From CBDESN01 sp965242495 (GTDB lineage Bacteria > Pseudomonadota > Alphaproteobacteria > MPNO01), in assembly GCA_965242495.1 (NCBI GenBank), contig OZ251446.1, positions 3,224,001-3,288,000 of the forward strand: a DNA stretch of 64,000 bases. The letters are read 5' to 3'. The notes under the pieces are model-generated. The model was not told the DNA's origin, made no database searches, and saw only the letters and a program-made list of their open reading frames with translations. This document shows, piece by piece, positions 44,250 through 51,998 of this stretch. The stretch's first letter is position 1. Every line of letters starts with the position of its first letter. The translations under genes and the position numbers were made by a program.

Positions 44250-44351
44250 CGTCGACGAGGCGACCCTTGCCCCTCCCGCGCCGCCGGAACGCCTTTGACC
44301 ATGCTGGAGGAGTCGCGTCGACGAGGCGACCCTTGCCCCTCCCGCGCCGCC
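44250..44351. repeat. Two perfect 36-bp direct repeats 30 bp apart
   Basis: The same 36 bases, beginning CGTCGACGAGGCGACCC and ending CTCCCGCGCCGCC, occur at 44250-44285 and 44316-44351. Each copy is followed by a different short tail containing CATGCTGGAGG or CCAGCATGGAGG, an inverted pair. With two units only and a GC-rich non-palindromic unit, this is not a CRISPR; it is probably an interspersed or slippage repeat upstream of fabD. Confidence 0.8.
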
Positions 44352-44527
44352 CTCTCACCCGCTGCCAGCATGGAGGCTCGCGCCGGCGCGGCGCCGGTCC
44401 GACGGCCAGACCATACACAATCGAAAGTTGTTTTTTTCCACGATGTAAAGGCGCCAGTAAGAGTGTGGGACGGCGCCCTGGCCGGTCGCGCCTTGACTGC
44501 GTCCCGCCGCCTTCCGTGACCGTGACC

Positions 44528-45469
44528 ATGCCGCGCGCGTTCGTCTTCCCGGGCCAGGGATCCCAAGCTGTGGGCATGGGCGGGGAAGTGCTCGCCGCCT
44601 TCGCAGCGGCGCGCCATACCCTGGAAGAGGTCGACGACGCGCTCGGCCAGAATCTGACGCGGCTGATCGTCGAAGGTCCCGAAGACCGGCTGACGCTGAC
44701 CGAGAACGCGCAGCCGGCGCTCATGGCGGTGAGCCTCGCCGTGCTCCGGGTGCTCGAACGGGAAGCGGGCCTCCCGCTCGGCCGGGTCTGCCGCTTCGTC
44801 GCCGGCCATTCGCTGGGGGAGTATTCGGCCCTGGCCGCGGCGGGCGCCCTGGACGTCGCCGACGCCGCTCGGCTTCTACGCGCGCGCGGCAAGGCCATGC
44901 AGGACGCCGTGCCGGTCGGGGCCGGGGCCATGCTGGCTCTCATCGGCGCCGATCTCGACCAGGCCCGCGAGATCGCCGACGCCGCGGCGGAGGGCGAGAT
45001 ATGCGATCTCGCCAACGACAACGCGCCCGGCCAAGTGGTCCTATCGGGCGACCGGGCGGCGATCGAGCGCGCCGCCGGGATCGCTCGCGAGCGCGGCGTC
45101 CGTCGCGCCATCCCGCTGCCGGTGAGCGCGCCGTTCCACTGCCGGCTGTTGCGATCGGCGTCGGACGTCATGGCGGGGGCGCTGCGGGAGACAAGTCTGT
45201 CCCGGCCGGCCGTGCCGCTGGTCGCCAACGTGACCGCGGCCGTGACCGACGATCCCGACGAGATACGCGGGCTGCTGGTCGAACAGGTCACCTGCATGGT
45301 CCGCTGGCGCGAAAGCGTGCTGGTGATGCGCGACGCCGGCGTCGATACTCTGGTCGAGATCGGGGCCGGCAAGGTGCTTTCCGGGATGACGCGCCGGATC
45401 GACCCTGCACTCGCCGGCTTCGCGATCGGGACGCCGGATGAAATCGAGTCCTTCGTCAAGCGGGTGTGA
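44528..45469 (+). CDS. fabD: Malonyl-CoA:ACP transacylase
   Basis: 313 aa. Loads malonyl groups on ACP for fatty-acid synthesis. FVFPGQGSQAVGMG at the N-terminus, GHSLGEYSAL near residue 95 with the nucleophile serine, and VSAPFHCRLL near 200 with the catalytic histidine. ATG 44528 is the start that begins the family-like sequence; in-frame GTG codons 44516 and 44522 are just upstream. It leads fabD-fabG-acpP-fabF, with 4 nt to fabG. Confidence 0.97.
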   Translation: MPRAFVFPGQGSQAVGMGGEVLAAFAAARHTLEEVDDALGQNLTRLIVEGPEDRLTLTENAQPALMAVSLAVLRVLEREAGLPLGRVCRFVAGHSLGEYSALAAAGALDVADAARLLRARGKAMQDAVPVGAGAMLALIGADLDQAREIADAAAEGEICDLANDNAPGQVVLSGDRAAIERAAGIARERGVRRAIPLPVSAPFHCRLLRSASDVMAGALRETSLSRPAVPLVANVTAAVTDDPDEIRGLLVEQVTCMVRWRESVLVMRDAGVDTLVEIGAGKVLSGMTRRIDPALAGFAIGTPDEIESFVKRV

Positions 45470-45473
45470 ACGG

Positions 45474-46214
45474 ATGACGTTCCGTCTCGACGGCAGATGC
45501 GCGCTGGTGACCGGCGCGTCCGGCGGTATCGGCAGCGCGATCGCGCGCGCGCTGCACGCGGCGGGCGCTCAGGTCTGTGTTTCGGGGCGCAACGTCCGGG
45601 CGCTGGAGTCGCTTGCCGCCGGGCTGGGGGCGGGCGCGCACGCGGCGCCCGCCGACCTCGCCGACCCGGCGGCCGCGGAGTCGCTCGCCAGGGCGGCCGA
45701 AGCCTCCATGGGACGGCTCGACATTCTGGTCAACAACGCCGGGCTTACGCGCGACGGCCTCGCGTTGCGGCTCAAGGACGACGATTGGCAGGCGGTGCTC
45801 GACGTGAATCTGACCGCCGGGTTCCGCCTCGCGCGGGCCGCGCTCCGGGGTATGATGCGGGCGCGCTGGGGCCGGATCGTCGGCATCACCTCCGTGGTCG
45901 GCGCCACCGGCAATCCCGGACAGGCCAACTACGCCGCGGCCAAGGCGGGGCTCGCCGGCATGTCGAGGGCGCTCGCCGCCGAGGTCGCCTCGCGCGGGGT
46001 GACGGTCAACTGCGTGGCGCCCGGGTTCGTCGTCACGGCGATGACCGGGGCGCTGACGGCCGATCAACGGGCGCGGCTGATCGAGCGCATCCCCGCCGGA
46101 CGTTTGGGGACGGTCGAAGACGTCGCCGGCTGCGTCCTGTTCCTCGCCAGCGACGAGGCGTCCTACGTCACCGGCCAAACCTTGCACGTCAACGGCGGAA
46201 TGGCCATGATGTAG
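45474..46214 (+). CDS. fabG: 3-oxoacyl-ACP reductase
   Basis: 246 aa short-chain dehydrogenase. TGASGGIGSAIAR near residue 14 (NADPH turn), LVNNAG near 85, the serine of ITSVVGATGNPGQANYAAAKAG near 138, and YxxxK at 151. The C-terminal VTGQTLHVNGGMAMM is the FabG ending. It lies 4 nt after fabD and 130 nt before acpP, as in the standard cluster. Confidence 0.96.
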   Translation: MTFRLDGRCALVTGASGGIGSAIARALHAAGAQVCVSGRNVRALESLAAGLGAGAHAAPADLADPAAAESLARAAEASMGRLDILVNNAGLTRDGLALRLKDDDWQAVLDVNLTAGFRLARAALRGMMRARWGRIVGITSVVGATGNPGQANYAAAKAGLAGMSRALAAEVASRGVTVNCVAPGFVVTAMTGALTADQRARLIERIPAGRLGTVEDVAGCVLFLASDEASYVTGQTLHVNGGMAMM

Positions 46215-46344
46215 CTACCCGGCCGGGCCGTTCCGTTCTGGTCAGTGCGGAGAGATTCGTGATACCGACGCGGGTTTGCGGCTAGGCTTAGGGACGCTCC
46301 ATTCCGACCCGCCCGCGTGGCGCTCCAATCCGAGGAACAGCAGC

Positions 46345-46584
46345 ATGAGCGATACCCCCGACCGTGTGAAAAAGATCGTCGTGGAGCATCTCGGCGTCGA
46401 CGAGGCCAAGGTGACCGAAAGCGCCAGCTTCATCGACGACCTGGGAGCGGACAGCCTGGACACGGTGGAGTTGGTGATGGCGTTCGAGGAAGAGTTCGGG
46501 TGCGAGATCCCCGACGATGCGGCGGAGAAGATCCTGACCGTCAAGGACGCTATCAACTTCATCGAGGGAAATGCCAACGCATGA
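46345..46584 (+). CDS. acpP: Acyl carrier protein
   Basis: 79 aa. The phosphopantetheine serine is in GADSLDTVELVMAFEEEF near residue 37. ATG 46345 follows GAGGA. Acidic four-helix protein of type II fatty-acid synthesis, between fabG and fabF. Confidence 0.98.
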   Translation: MSDTPDRVKKIVVEHLGVDEAKVTESASFIDDLGADSLDTVELVMAFEEEFGCEIPDDAAEKILTVKDAINFIEGNANA

Positions 46585-46667
46585 CCGACGCGCGCGTGCG
46601 CCGCGTGCGCATGCGCCAATGCGCATGACCTCGGCGGCGCCCCCGCCGCCGCGGGGCGGGTGCTGAG

Positions 46668-47930
46668 ATGCGACGTGTCGTCGTCACCGGGCTCGGCCTC
46701 GTCACGCCGCTGGGGGCGGGGGTGGAGCGCTCCTGGTCGAGGCTGATCGAGGGACGATCGGGCGTTCGCGCGATCGAATCCTTCGACGTCTCCGACCTCC
46801 CGTCCCGGATCGCCGGCCAGATCCCGCTCGGCGACTCGGGCGACGGCGATTTCAACCCCGACGACTGGGTGGCCCCCAAGGATCGCCGCAAGATGGGCCA
46901 GTTCATCGTCTACGCGATGGCCGCTGCGGGCGAGGCGATTGAGGATTCCGGTTGGCGCCCCGACACGGAGGAGGAGCGCGAACGCACCGGCGTCATGATC
47001 GGCTCGGGGATCGGCGGCCTCGACGTGATCCAGGACGGCACGCTGAACCTTGAGCGCAACGGCCCGCGCCGACTGACGCCGTTCTTCATCCCCGCCAGCT
47101 TGATCAACCTAGCCTCGGGCCAGGTCTCGATCGCCTACGGCTTCAAGGGCCCCAACCATGCGGTGGTGACGGCGTGTTCGACGGGTGCGCACGCCATCGG
47201 CGACGCCGCCCGGCTGATCCAGCTGGAGGACGCCGACGTGATCGTCGCCGGCGGCGCCGAGGCGGCGATCTGCCGCATCGGCGTGACTGGCTTCGCCTCG
47301 GCGCGGGCGTTGTCCACCGGGTTCAACGATGCGCCCGAGCGCGCGTCCCGGCCCTGGGACCGCGACCGCGACGGCTTCGTGATGGGCGAAGGCGCGGGCA
47401 TCGTCGTCCTCGAGGAATACGAACACGCCAGGAAGCGCGGCGCCACGATCTACGGCGAACTCGTCGGCTACGGCCTGTCAGGCGACGCTCACCACATCAC
47501 CGCCCCGCCCGAGGACGGCAATGGCGGCTACCGGTCGATGAAGGCGGCCCTCAAGCGCGCGCGGATGAACCCGGACGACATCGATTACATCAACGCGCAC
47601 GGGACTTCGACGCCGGTGGGCGACGAGATCGAACACGACGCCGTGAAACGGCTGTTCGGCAACGCCGCGTGGAGCCTGTCCATGTCGTCGACCAAATCGG
47701 CGATCGGGCATCTCCTGGGCGCGGCCGGGAGCGTCGAGGCGATCTTCTGCATCAAAGCGCTCAACGGCGGGACGGTGCCGCCTACGCTCAACCTCGACAA
47801 CCCCTCCGATGGTTGCGATCTCGACCTCGTGCCGCACCACGCCAAGGAGCGCCGCGTCCGGGCGGCGCTGTCCAATTCCTTCGGCTTCGGCGGGACGAAC
47901 GCCTCCCTGATCTTCGTCGGCGCGCCGTAG
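46668..47930 (+). CDS. fabF: Beta-ketoacyl-ACP synthase II
   Basis: 420 aa. Condensing enzyme elongating acyl-ACP. The active-site cysteine is in VVTACSTGAHAIGDA near residue 168, the histidines in NAHGTSTPVGD near 308 and STKSAIGHLLGAAG near 345. ATG 46668. It is 9 nt upstream of mltG. Confidence 0.97.
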   Translation: MRRVVVTGLGLVTPLGAGVERSWSRLIEGRSGVRAIESFDVSDLPSRIAGQIPLGDSGDGDFNPDDWVAPKDRRKMGQFIVYAMAAAGEAIEDSGWRPDTEEERERTGVMIGSGIGGLDVIQDGTLNLERNGPRRLTPFFIPASLINLASGQVSIAYGFKGPNHAVVTACSTGAHAIGDAARLIQLEDADVIVAGGAEAAICRIGVTGFASARALSTGFNDAPERASRPWDRDRDGFVMGEGAGIVVLEEYEHARKRGATIYGELVGYGLSGDAHHITAPPEDGNGGYRSMKAALKRARMNPDDIDYINAHGTSTPVGDEIEHDAVKRLFGNAAWSLSMSSTKSAIGHLLGAAGSVEAIFCIKALNGGTVPPTLNLDNPSDGCDLDLVPHHAKERRVRAALSNSFGFGGTNASLIFVGAP

Positions 47931-47939
47931 CCGGACGCC

Positions 47940-48932
47940 ATGGGACGATTCGTCGTCCGCAGCGTCCTGGCCGGTCTGTTCGCCGCGGCCCTCGCCTTGG
48001 CCGCGATCGGCGTCTGGGGATACGCCGAATTCATCGGCCCCGGCCCACTGGCCTCCCGCGCAGTGGTCGTCATTCCCAAGGGCGCCGGACTTCGCGGCAT
48101 CGGCGCCGCGCTTGAACGCAGCGGGGTGATCGCCGACCGCCGCCTGTTCGCCGTCGGCGCGCGGCTGACCGGGCGGCATCGCCGCATGAAGGCGGGAGAA
48201 TACGCCTTTCCGCCGGCGATCTCGATGCGGGGCGTCGTCGCCTTGCTCGATAAGGGGGCCACGGTGACGCGCCGGCTGGCGATCCCGGAAGGCCTGACCA
48301 CGGCCGAGGTCTTCGCCGCCATCGCCCGTGCGCCTGGCCTCGTCGGCGAACTGCCGCCGGTCCCGGCCGAGGGATCGCTGCTACCCGAGACCTATTACTA
48401 CGCCTATGGCGACGAGCGGCGGGCGGTCGTAACCCGGATGCGGCGCGCCATGGCCGAGGCGCTAGACGAGTCGTGGCGGGCGCGCGCCCTCGACATCGCG
48501 GTCCGCAACCGCGACGAGGCGCTGGTTCTGGCCTCGATCATCGAAAAGGAAACCGGGATCGACGGCGAGCGCGCCCGTATCTCGGCGGTCTTTCACAACC
48601 GGTTGCGGCGCGGGATGCGCCTCGAGTCCGATCCCACGGTGATCTATGCGATCACCGGCGGCCGGCGCCGGCTGGACCGGCCGCTGACGCAGCGCGACCT
48701 GCGCACGAAATCGCCCCACAACAGCTACCTCAATCACGGGCTGCCGCCGGGGCCGATCGCCAACCCGGGCAAGGCCTCGATCGCGGCCGCCCTCAACCCG
48801 GCGGATACGAACGATCTGTATTTCGTCGCCGATGGGACGGGCGGCCATCTCTTCGCCCGCACGCTGGCCGAGCATAACCGCAACGTCCGGCGCTGGCGCG
48901 AGATCCAGCGCGCGCGCCGTCTTCGGCGTTGA
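47940..48932 (+). CDS. mltG: Endolytic transglycosylase MltG (YceG-like)
   Basis: 330 aa. Membrane-bound lytic transglycosylase that cuts nascent peptidoglycan. One N-terminal membrane segment (VLAGLFAAALALAAIGVWG), a LysM-like region near 40-100, and the catalytic LASIIEKETGIDGERARISAVFHNRL near residue 197 with the active-site glutamate. SDPTVIYA and SPHNSYLNHGLPPGPIANPG are the rest of the signature. It follows fabF, the usual order. Confidence 0.97.
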   Translation: MGRFVVRSVLAGLFAAALALAAIGVWGYAEFIGPGPLASRAVVVIPKGAGLRGIGAALERSGVIADRRLFAVGARLTGRHRRMKAGEYAFPPAISMRGVVALLDKGATVTRRLAIPEGLTTAEVFAAIARAPGLVGELPPVPAEGSLLPETYYYAYGDERRAVVTRMRRAMAEALDESWRARALDIAVRNRDEALVLASIIEKETGIDGERARISAVFHNRLRRGMRLESDPTVIYAITGGRRRLDRPLTQRDLRTKSPHNSYLNHGLPPGPIANPGKASIAAALNPADTNDLYFVADGTGGHLFARTLAEHNRNVRRWREIQRARRLRR

Positions 48933-48986
48933 CGCGCCCGATCCCGCAAGTTAGCGTTCGGCGCATAATATGTCGGGGGCAGGGAC

Positions 48987-49322
48987 ATGGCGGGACGAAC
49001 CGCTACGCGTGCGCAGTTGAGCGATGCGGTCTACCAGGAGGTCGGCCTGTCCCGGAACGAGTCCGCCCAGTTCGTCGAAGCCGTGTTGCGGGAGATCTCC
49101 GACACGCTGGCCCGCGGCGAAGCGGTCAAGATCTCGTCCTTCGGGAGCTTCTCGGTGCGCGACAAGGGCCAGCGCATCGGGCGCAACCCGAAGACCGGGC
49201 AGGAAGTCCCCATCCTGCCCCGGCGGGTCCTCGCGTTCCGCGCATCGAACGTCCTCAAGGAACGGATAAACCGGACCCTCTCGCCCACGCCCCGAGGCTT
49301 CGACGGAGGAGCGAAGGCGTAA
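48987..49322 (+). CDS. ihfA: Integration host factor subunit alpha
   Basis: 111 aa. DNA-bending nucleoid protein of the HU/IHF family. VKISSFGSFSVRDKGQRIGRNPKTGQEVPILPRRVLAFRAS holds the beta-arm with the NPKTG turn. The start lies after GGGGCAGG. The arrangement with merR and tRNA-Pro downstream is typical of alphaproteobacteria. Confidence 0.96.
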   Translation: MAGRTATRAQLSDAVYQEVGLSRNESAQFVEAVLREISDTLARGEAVKISSFGSFSVRDKGQRIGRNPKTGQEVPILPRRVLAFRASNVLKERINRTLSPTPRGFDGGAKA

Positions 49323-49325
49323 GCC

Positions 49326-49751
49326 GTGGCGCAAGCGCGCGATGCGGCCGCCCGCCCCGGCAAGTCCGCCGCGGCCTTCCGCACCATCAGCGAGGTCGCC
49401 GGAGAGCTCGACGTTCCGGCCCATGTGCTGCGCTTCTGGGAAAGCAAGTTCATCCAGGTCAAGCCGCTGAAGCGCGGCGGCGGACGGCGCTATTACCGAC
49501 CCGAAGACATCGACCTGCTGCGGCGCATCCGCGAGCTCCTCTATACCGAAGGCTATACGATCAAGGGCGTGCAAAAGCTGCTGCGGGCAGGCCCCGACTT
49601 GGCGCGCGCAGGGCAGTCGCGCGGAGCGGCCGCGCAGAAGAACCCCGCCGACGCCCGCAACGCGATTTCGGGCGCGGTGCGAACCGAGCTGCAGGACATT
49701 CTCGCCGAGCTGGAGACCCTGCGCGAGGCGATCGACAGCGCCGACGCCTGA
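49326..49751 (+). CDS. MerR-family transcriptional regulator
   Basis: 141 aa with GTG start. The winged helix starts RTISEVAGELDVPAHVLRFWESKF, then GGGRRYYRPEDIDLLRRIRELLY, as in the short MerR proteins that follow ihfA in alphaproteobacteria. The C-terminal half is a helix (ELQDILAELETLREAIDSA). No metal-binding cysteines are seen, so a metal response is not expected. Role of this conserved neighbour is not known. Confidence 0.93.
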   Translation: MAQARDAAARPGKSAAAFRTISEVAGELDVPAHVLRFWESKFIQVKPLKRGGGRRYYRPEDIDLLRRIRELLYTEGYTIKGVQKLLRAGPDLARAGQSRGAAAQKNPADARNAISGAVRTELQDILAELETLREAIDSADA

Positions 49752-49822
49752 GCTGCTCCGACCTCGCCCGACCCGGGCGGTTGAGTCGCCGGGCGTTCGG
49801 TCGTACCCTCCCGCGATCCTGG

Positions 49823-49899
<77 letters not shown>

Positions 49900-49938
49900 C
49901 TCGAGCCGGGGGCTGGGCCTCTCGCGTCCGGTCCCCGG

Positions 49939-50865
49939 TCAGCCCGCGCCGTCGTCGAGGCCGAACAGACCCGCCGCCGTCCGCCACAGGATGTCTTCGC
50001 GCTCCTCTGCGCTCAGCCCGGCGTCGTCGAGTACGCGGAGGCGGATCGCGTACAGGTCGGCGGGCTCGCGGACGTAACGCCACGTCGCCGACCAGTCGGA
50101 GCCGAACATGATGCGCTTCGATCCGATGGCGTCGATGGCTTGGCGGAGATGCTCGCCCTTGGTGCCCACGACGTCGAAATAGACATTGGCGTTGCGAAGC
50201 GCCACCGCCATCGAGGTATCGAAGTAGTATTGCAGGCCGCGCCCCATCTTGGTCAGGATCACCGGCACGTCGGGATAGCGATAGGCCACCTCATCGACCC
50301 AGATCGGGTTGCCGTAGACCAGACCGCCGGGGAATTGCGACCAGGCGGTCGGAAACTGGATCGGCGCCTTGTACTCGCGCAGCGTCTCCATGATCGGCGC
50401 CAGGTCTTTGGCGATCCGTTCCGGCTCGACCGAGGTGGTGAAGGCGCGGACGAAGGTCTCGCCCATCCCGATCATGCCGAGCTCGTCGAGACAGTAGGCG
50501 ATATGCGCCGGCGCCGCCGCGCGCACCGGCCCGGGATCGGCGACGTACTCGTAGGCGGCCTCCTGGTCGTGCCCGATGCGCAGCAGCCCGTGCAGCCTGT
50601 CGGGATGGCGAGCCACCGACTCCGCCACCTGATCGTTGGTCACCGAGCCCGGCCGCGCCTGGACGATCGCCTTGTCGACGCCGTTCCGGTCCATGTGCTC
50701 GATCAACCGGTCGGCGTTGTCGATCGGCTCCTCGGTCAGCGTGCGATCGTAGAGATCGGGATGTCTGGTGCGGAAGGTGATGAGATCCTCGGTACTCCGG
50801 ATCCTGTCGCCGAGATTCTCGAGCACGGGGTAGCTCCAGACATGGACGTGGGTGTCGATGAGCAT
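49939..50865 (-). CDS. Amidohydrolase family protein
   Basis: 308 aa, ATG 50865 after AAGGAGG. ACMSD/5-carboxyvanillate-decarboxylase-like TIM-barrel: IDTHVHVWS at the N-terminus gives the metal HxH pair, ILTKMGRGLQ replaces the usual metal-binding histidine of this family near residue 215 (no histidine seen there), and IMFGSDWSATW near 265 gives the terminal aspartate. It could be a decarboxylase or hydrolase. Convergent with the tRNA and divergent from the enoyl-CoA hydratase. Confidence 0.85.
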   Translation of the reverse strand: MLIDTHVHVWSYPVLENLGDRIRSTEDLITFRTRHPDLYDRTLTEEPIDNADRLIEHMDRNGVDKAIVQARPGSVTNDQVAESVARHPDRLHGLLRIGHDQEAAYEYVADPGPVRAAAPAHIAYCLDELGMIGMGETFVRAFTTSVEPERIAKDLAPIMETLREYKAPIQFPTAWSQFPGGLVYGNPIWVDEVAYRYPDVPVILTKMGRGLQYYFDTSMAVALRNANVYFDVVGTKGEHLRQAIDAIGSKRIMFGSDWSATWRYVREPADLYAIRLRVLDDAGLSAEEREDILWRTAAGLFGLDDGAG

Positions 50866-51073
50866 GGTGAAGACGCCTCCTTCCGCCCTGCCCGCCGGGG
50901 GGAGGGCAGGACACAGGTTACGTTGGCGTCGGGTTCGCGGCCAGGCAAACGAAACCTCCGGGCGTCGGTTGAACGCCCCGTCCGAAACCAACACTATCCA
51001 GCCGGATCCTGCGATCCCCCGCCGCCGCCCGCCCGGCGACGACCCGGGCGACCACCCGAAAGGAAGGACGTTC

Positions 51074-51976
51074 ATGCAGTACGAAGCGATCGAATGGTCG
51101 ATCCACTCCAACCCCTACCGCCCCGACGAGAAGTCGATCGGCCTGATCACGCTCAACCGGCCGGACAGCCTCAACGCCATCGACGTCCGCATGCGGGTCG
51201 AGCTCGACATCCTGTTCGACGAGATCGGCCACAATAGCGAGCTCAAGGTCGTGATCGTCACCGGCGCGGGGCGCGGCTTCTCGGCCGGCGGCGATCTCAA
51301 GACCGAAGCCGGGCCGCTCGGAGCCGACGAGGAGTTCGACATGGGAATCTTCGGCCCCTACAAGGAGATGGCGCATTATTTCTTCAACGACCTGCGTCAC
51401 AAGATCATCAACCGGGTGTTCCGCAAGCTGGAGGACCTGAAGCCGGTCACGATCGCCGCGATCAACGGTCCGGCGGTCGGCGTCGGCCTGGAGATGTGCA
51501 CCGGCTGCGACCTTCGCATCGCCTCCGACCGGGCGCGGCTGGGCGAGGTCGCGGTGCCCGTCGGCTTCCTGCCTGAATCCGGCGGCACGCGGAACCTGCC
51601 CAAGCTCATCGGCATTGGCCGGGCGATGGAGATGATCCTGTTGGGCGAGATCATCGACGCCCGGGAGGCGGAGCGGATCGGCTTGGTCGAACACGTCGTG
51701 CCGCATGACGAGCTGATGAAGGCGGCCTTCGACTTGGCCGGCCGCATCGCCAGGAGCCCCTACCTCTCGGTTCTCTACGCCAAGAAGCTCGCCAAGATGT
51801 ACTGGGACGCGAACCGCAGCGATGAGGGGTCGCGCGCCGAACTCGAATCGGTGATGGAGCTCACGCGGACCAAGGACTGCATCGAAGGGATCCGCGCCTG
51901 GATGGAGAAGCGCGACCCCGACTATCGCGGCCCGACCTATGACGCTTGGCGGCCCGGCGGTCCGGACGGGTCCTGA
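51074..51976 (+). CDS. Enoyl-CoA hydratase/isomerase family protein
   Basis: 300 aa. Crotonase fold: LNRPDSLNAID near residue 30, GAGRGFSAGGDLKT near 70 (oxyanion), NGPAVGVGLEMCTGCDLRIAS near 130 and EVAVPVGFLPESGGTRNL near 157. Both glutamates are present. Longer than usual because of an insertion around residues 77-110 (GPLGADEEFDMGIFGPYKEMAHYFF). ATG 51074 follows AAGGAAGG. Convergent with the acyl-CoA ligase at 51999; a role in aryl- or acyl-CoA breakdown is likely. Confidence 0.9.
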   Translation: MQYEAIEWSIHSNPYRPDEKSIGLITLNRPDSLNAIDVRMRVELDILFDEIGHNSELKVVIVTGAGRGFSAGGDLKTEAGPLGADEEFDMGIFGPYKEMAHYFFNDLRHKIINRVFRKLEDLKPVTIAAINGPAVGVGLEMCTGCDLRIASDRARLGEVAVPVGFLPESGGTRNLPKLIGIGRAMEMILLGEIIDAREAERIGLVEHVVPHDELMKAAFDLAGRIARSPYLSVLYAKKLAKMYWDANRSDEGSRAELESVMELTRTKDCIEGIRAWMEKRDPDYRGPTYDAWRPGGPDGS

Positions 51977-51998
51977 CGCGGCTGGCCGCGGCGCGGCC

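Larger units (their letters stand above)
43921..44250 (+). repeat. Intergenic repeat element B (copy of 6767-7117)
   Basis: Second copy of the element upstream of cas6. The ends are conserved (promoter block; CTGCTTTT-rich core 44146-44250 ending TGATATGAAACGAAATTGG), while the middle is variable. In the core the two copies are alignable base by base over ~105 nt. The LLSPCFWP codons (44157-44180) differ from copy A by synonymous changes only, TCA for TCG and TTC for TTT. On the opposite strand the same two changes would be non-synonymous (K to R, A to V). This points to + strand coding. Confidence 0.65.

Noticed and set aside
44250..44351. A second mini-CRISPR array
   Set aside because: Only two units, no hairpin-forming repeat, and no relation to the repeat of the main array.
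44402..44440. A Rho-independent terminator at the ACAA...TTGTTTTTTT run before fabD
   Set aside because: The stem is only four base pairs, too weak to call.
48929..48969. A promoter for ihfA built from TTGACG and the CATAAT near 48964
   Set aside because: The spacing of about 29 bp is too long, and no other -35 fits.
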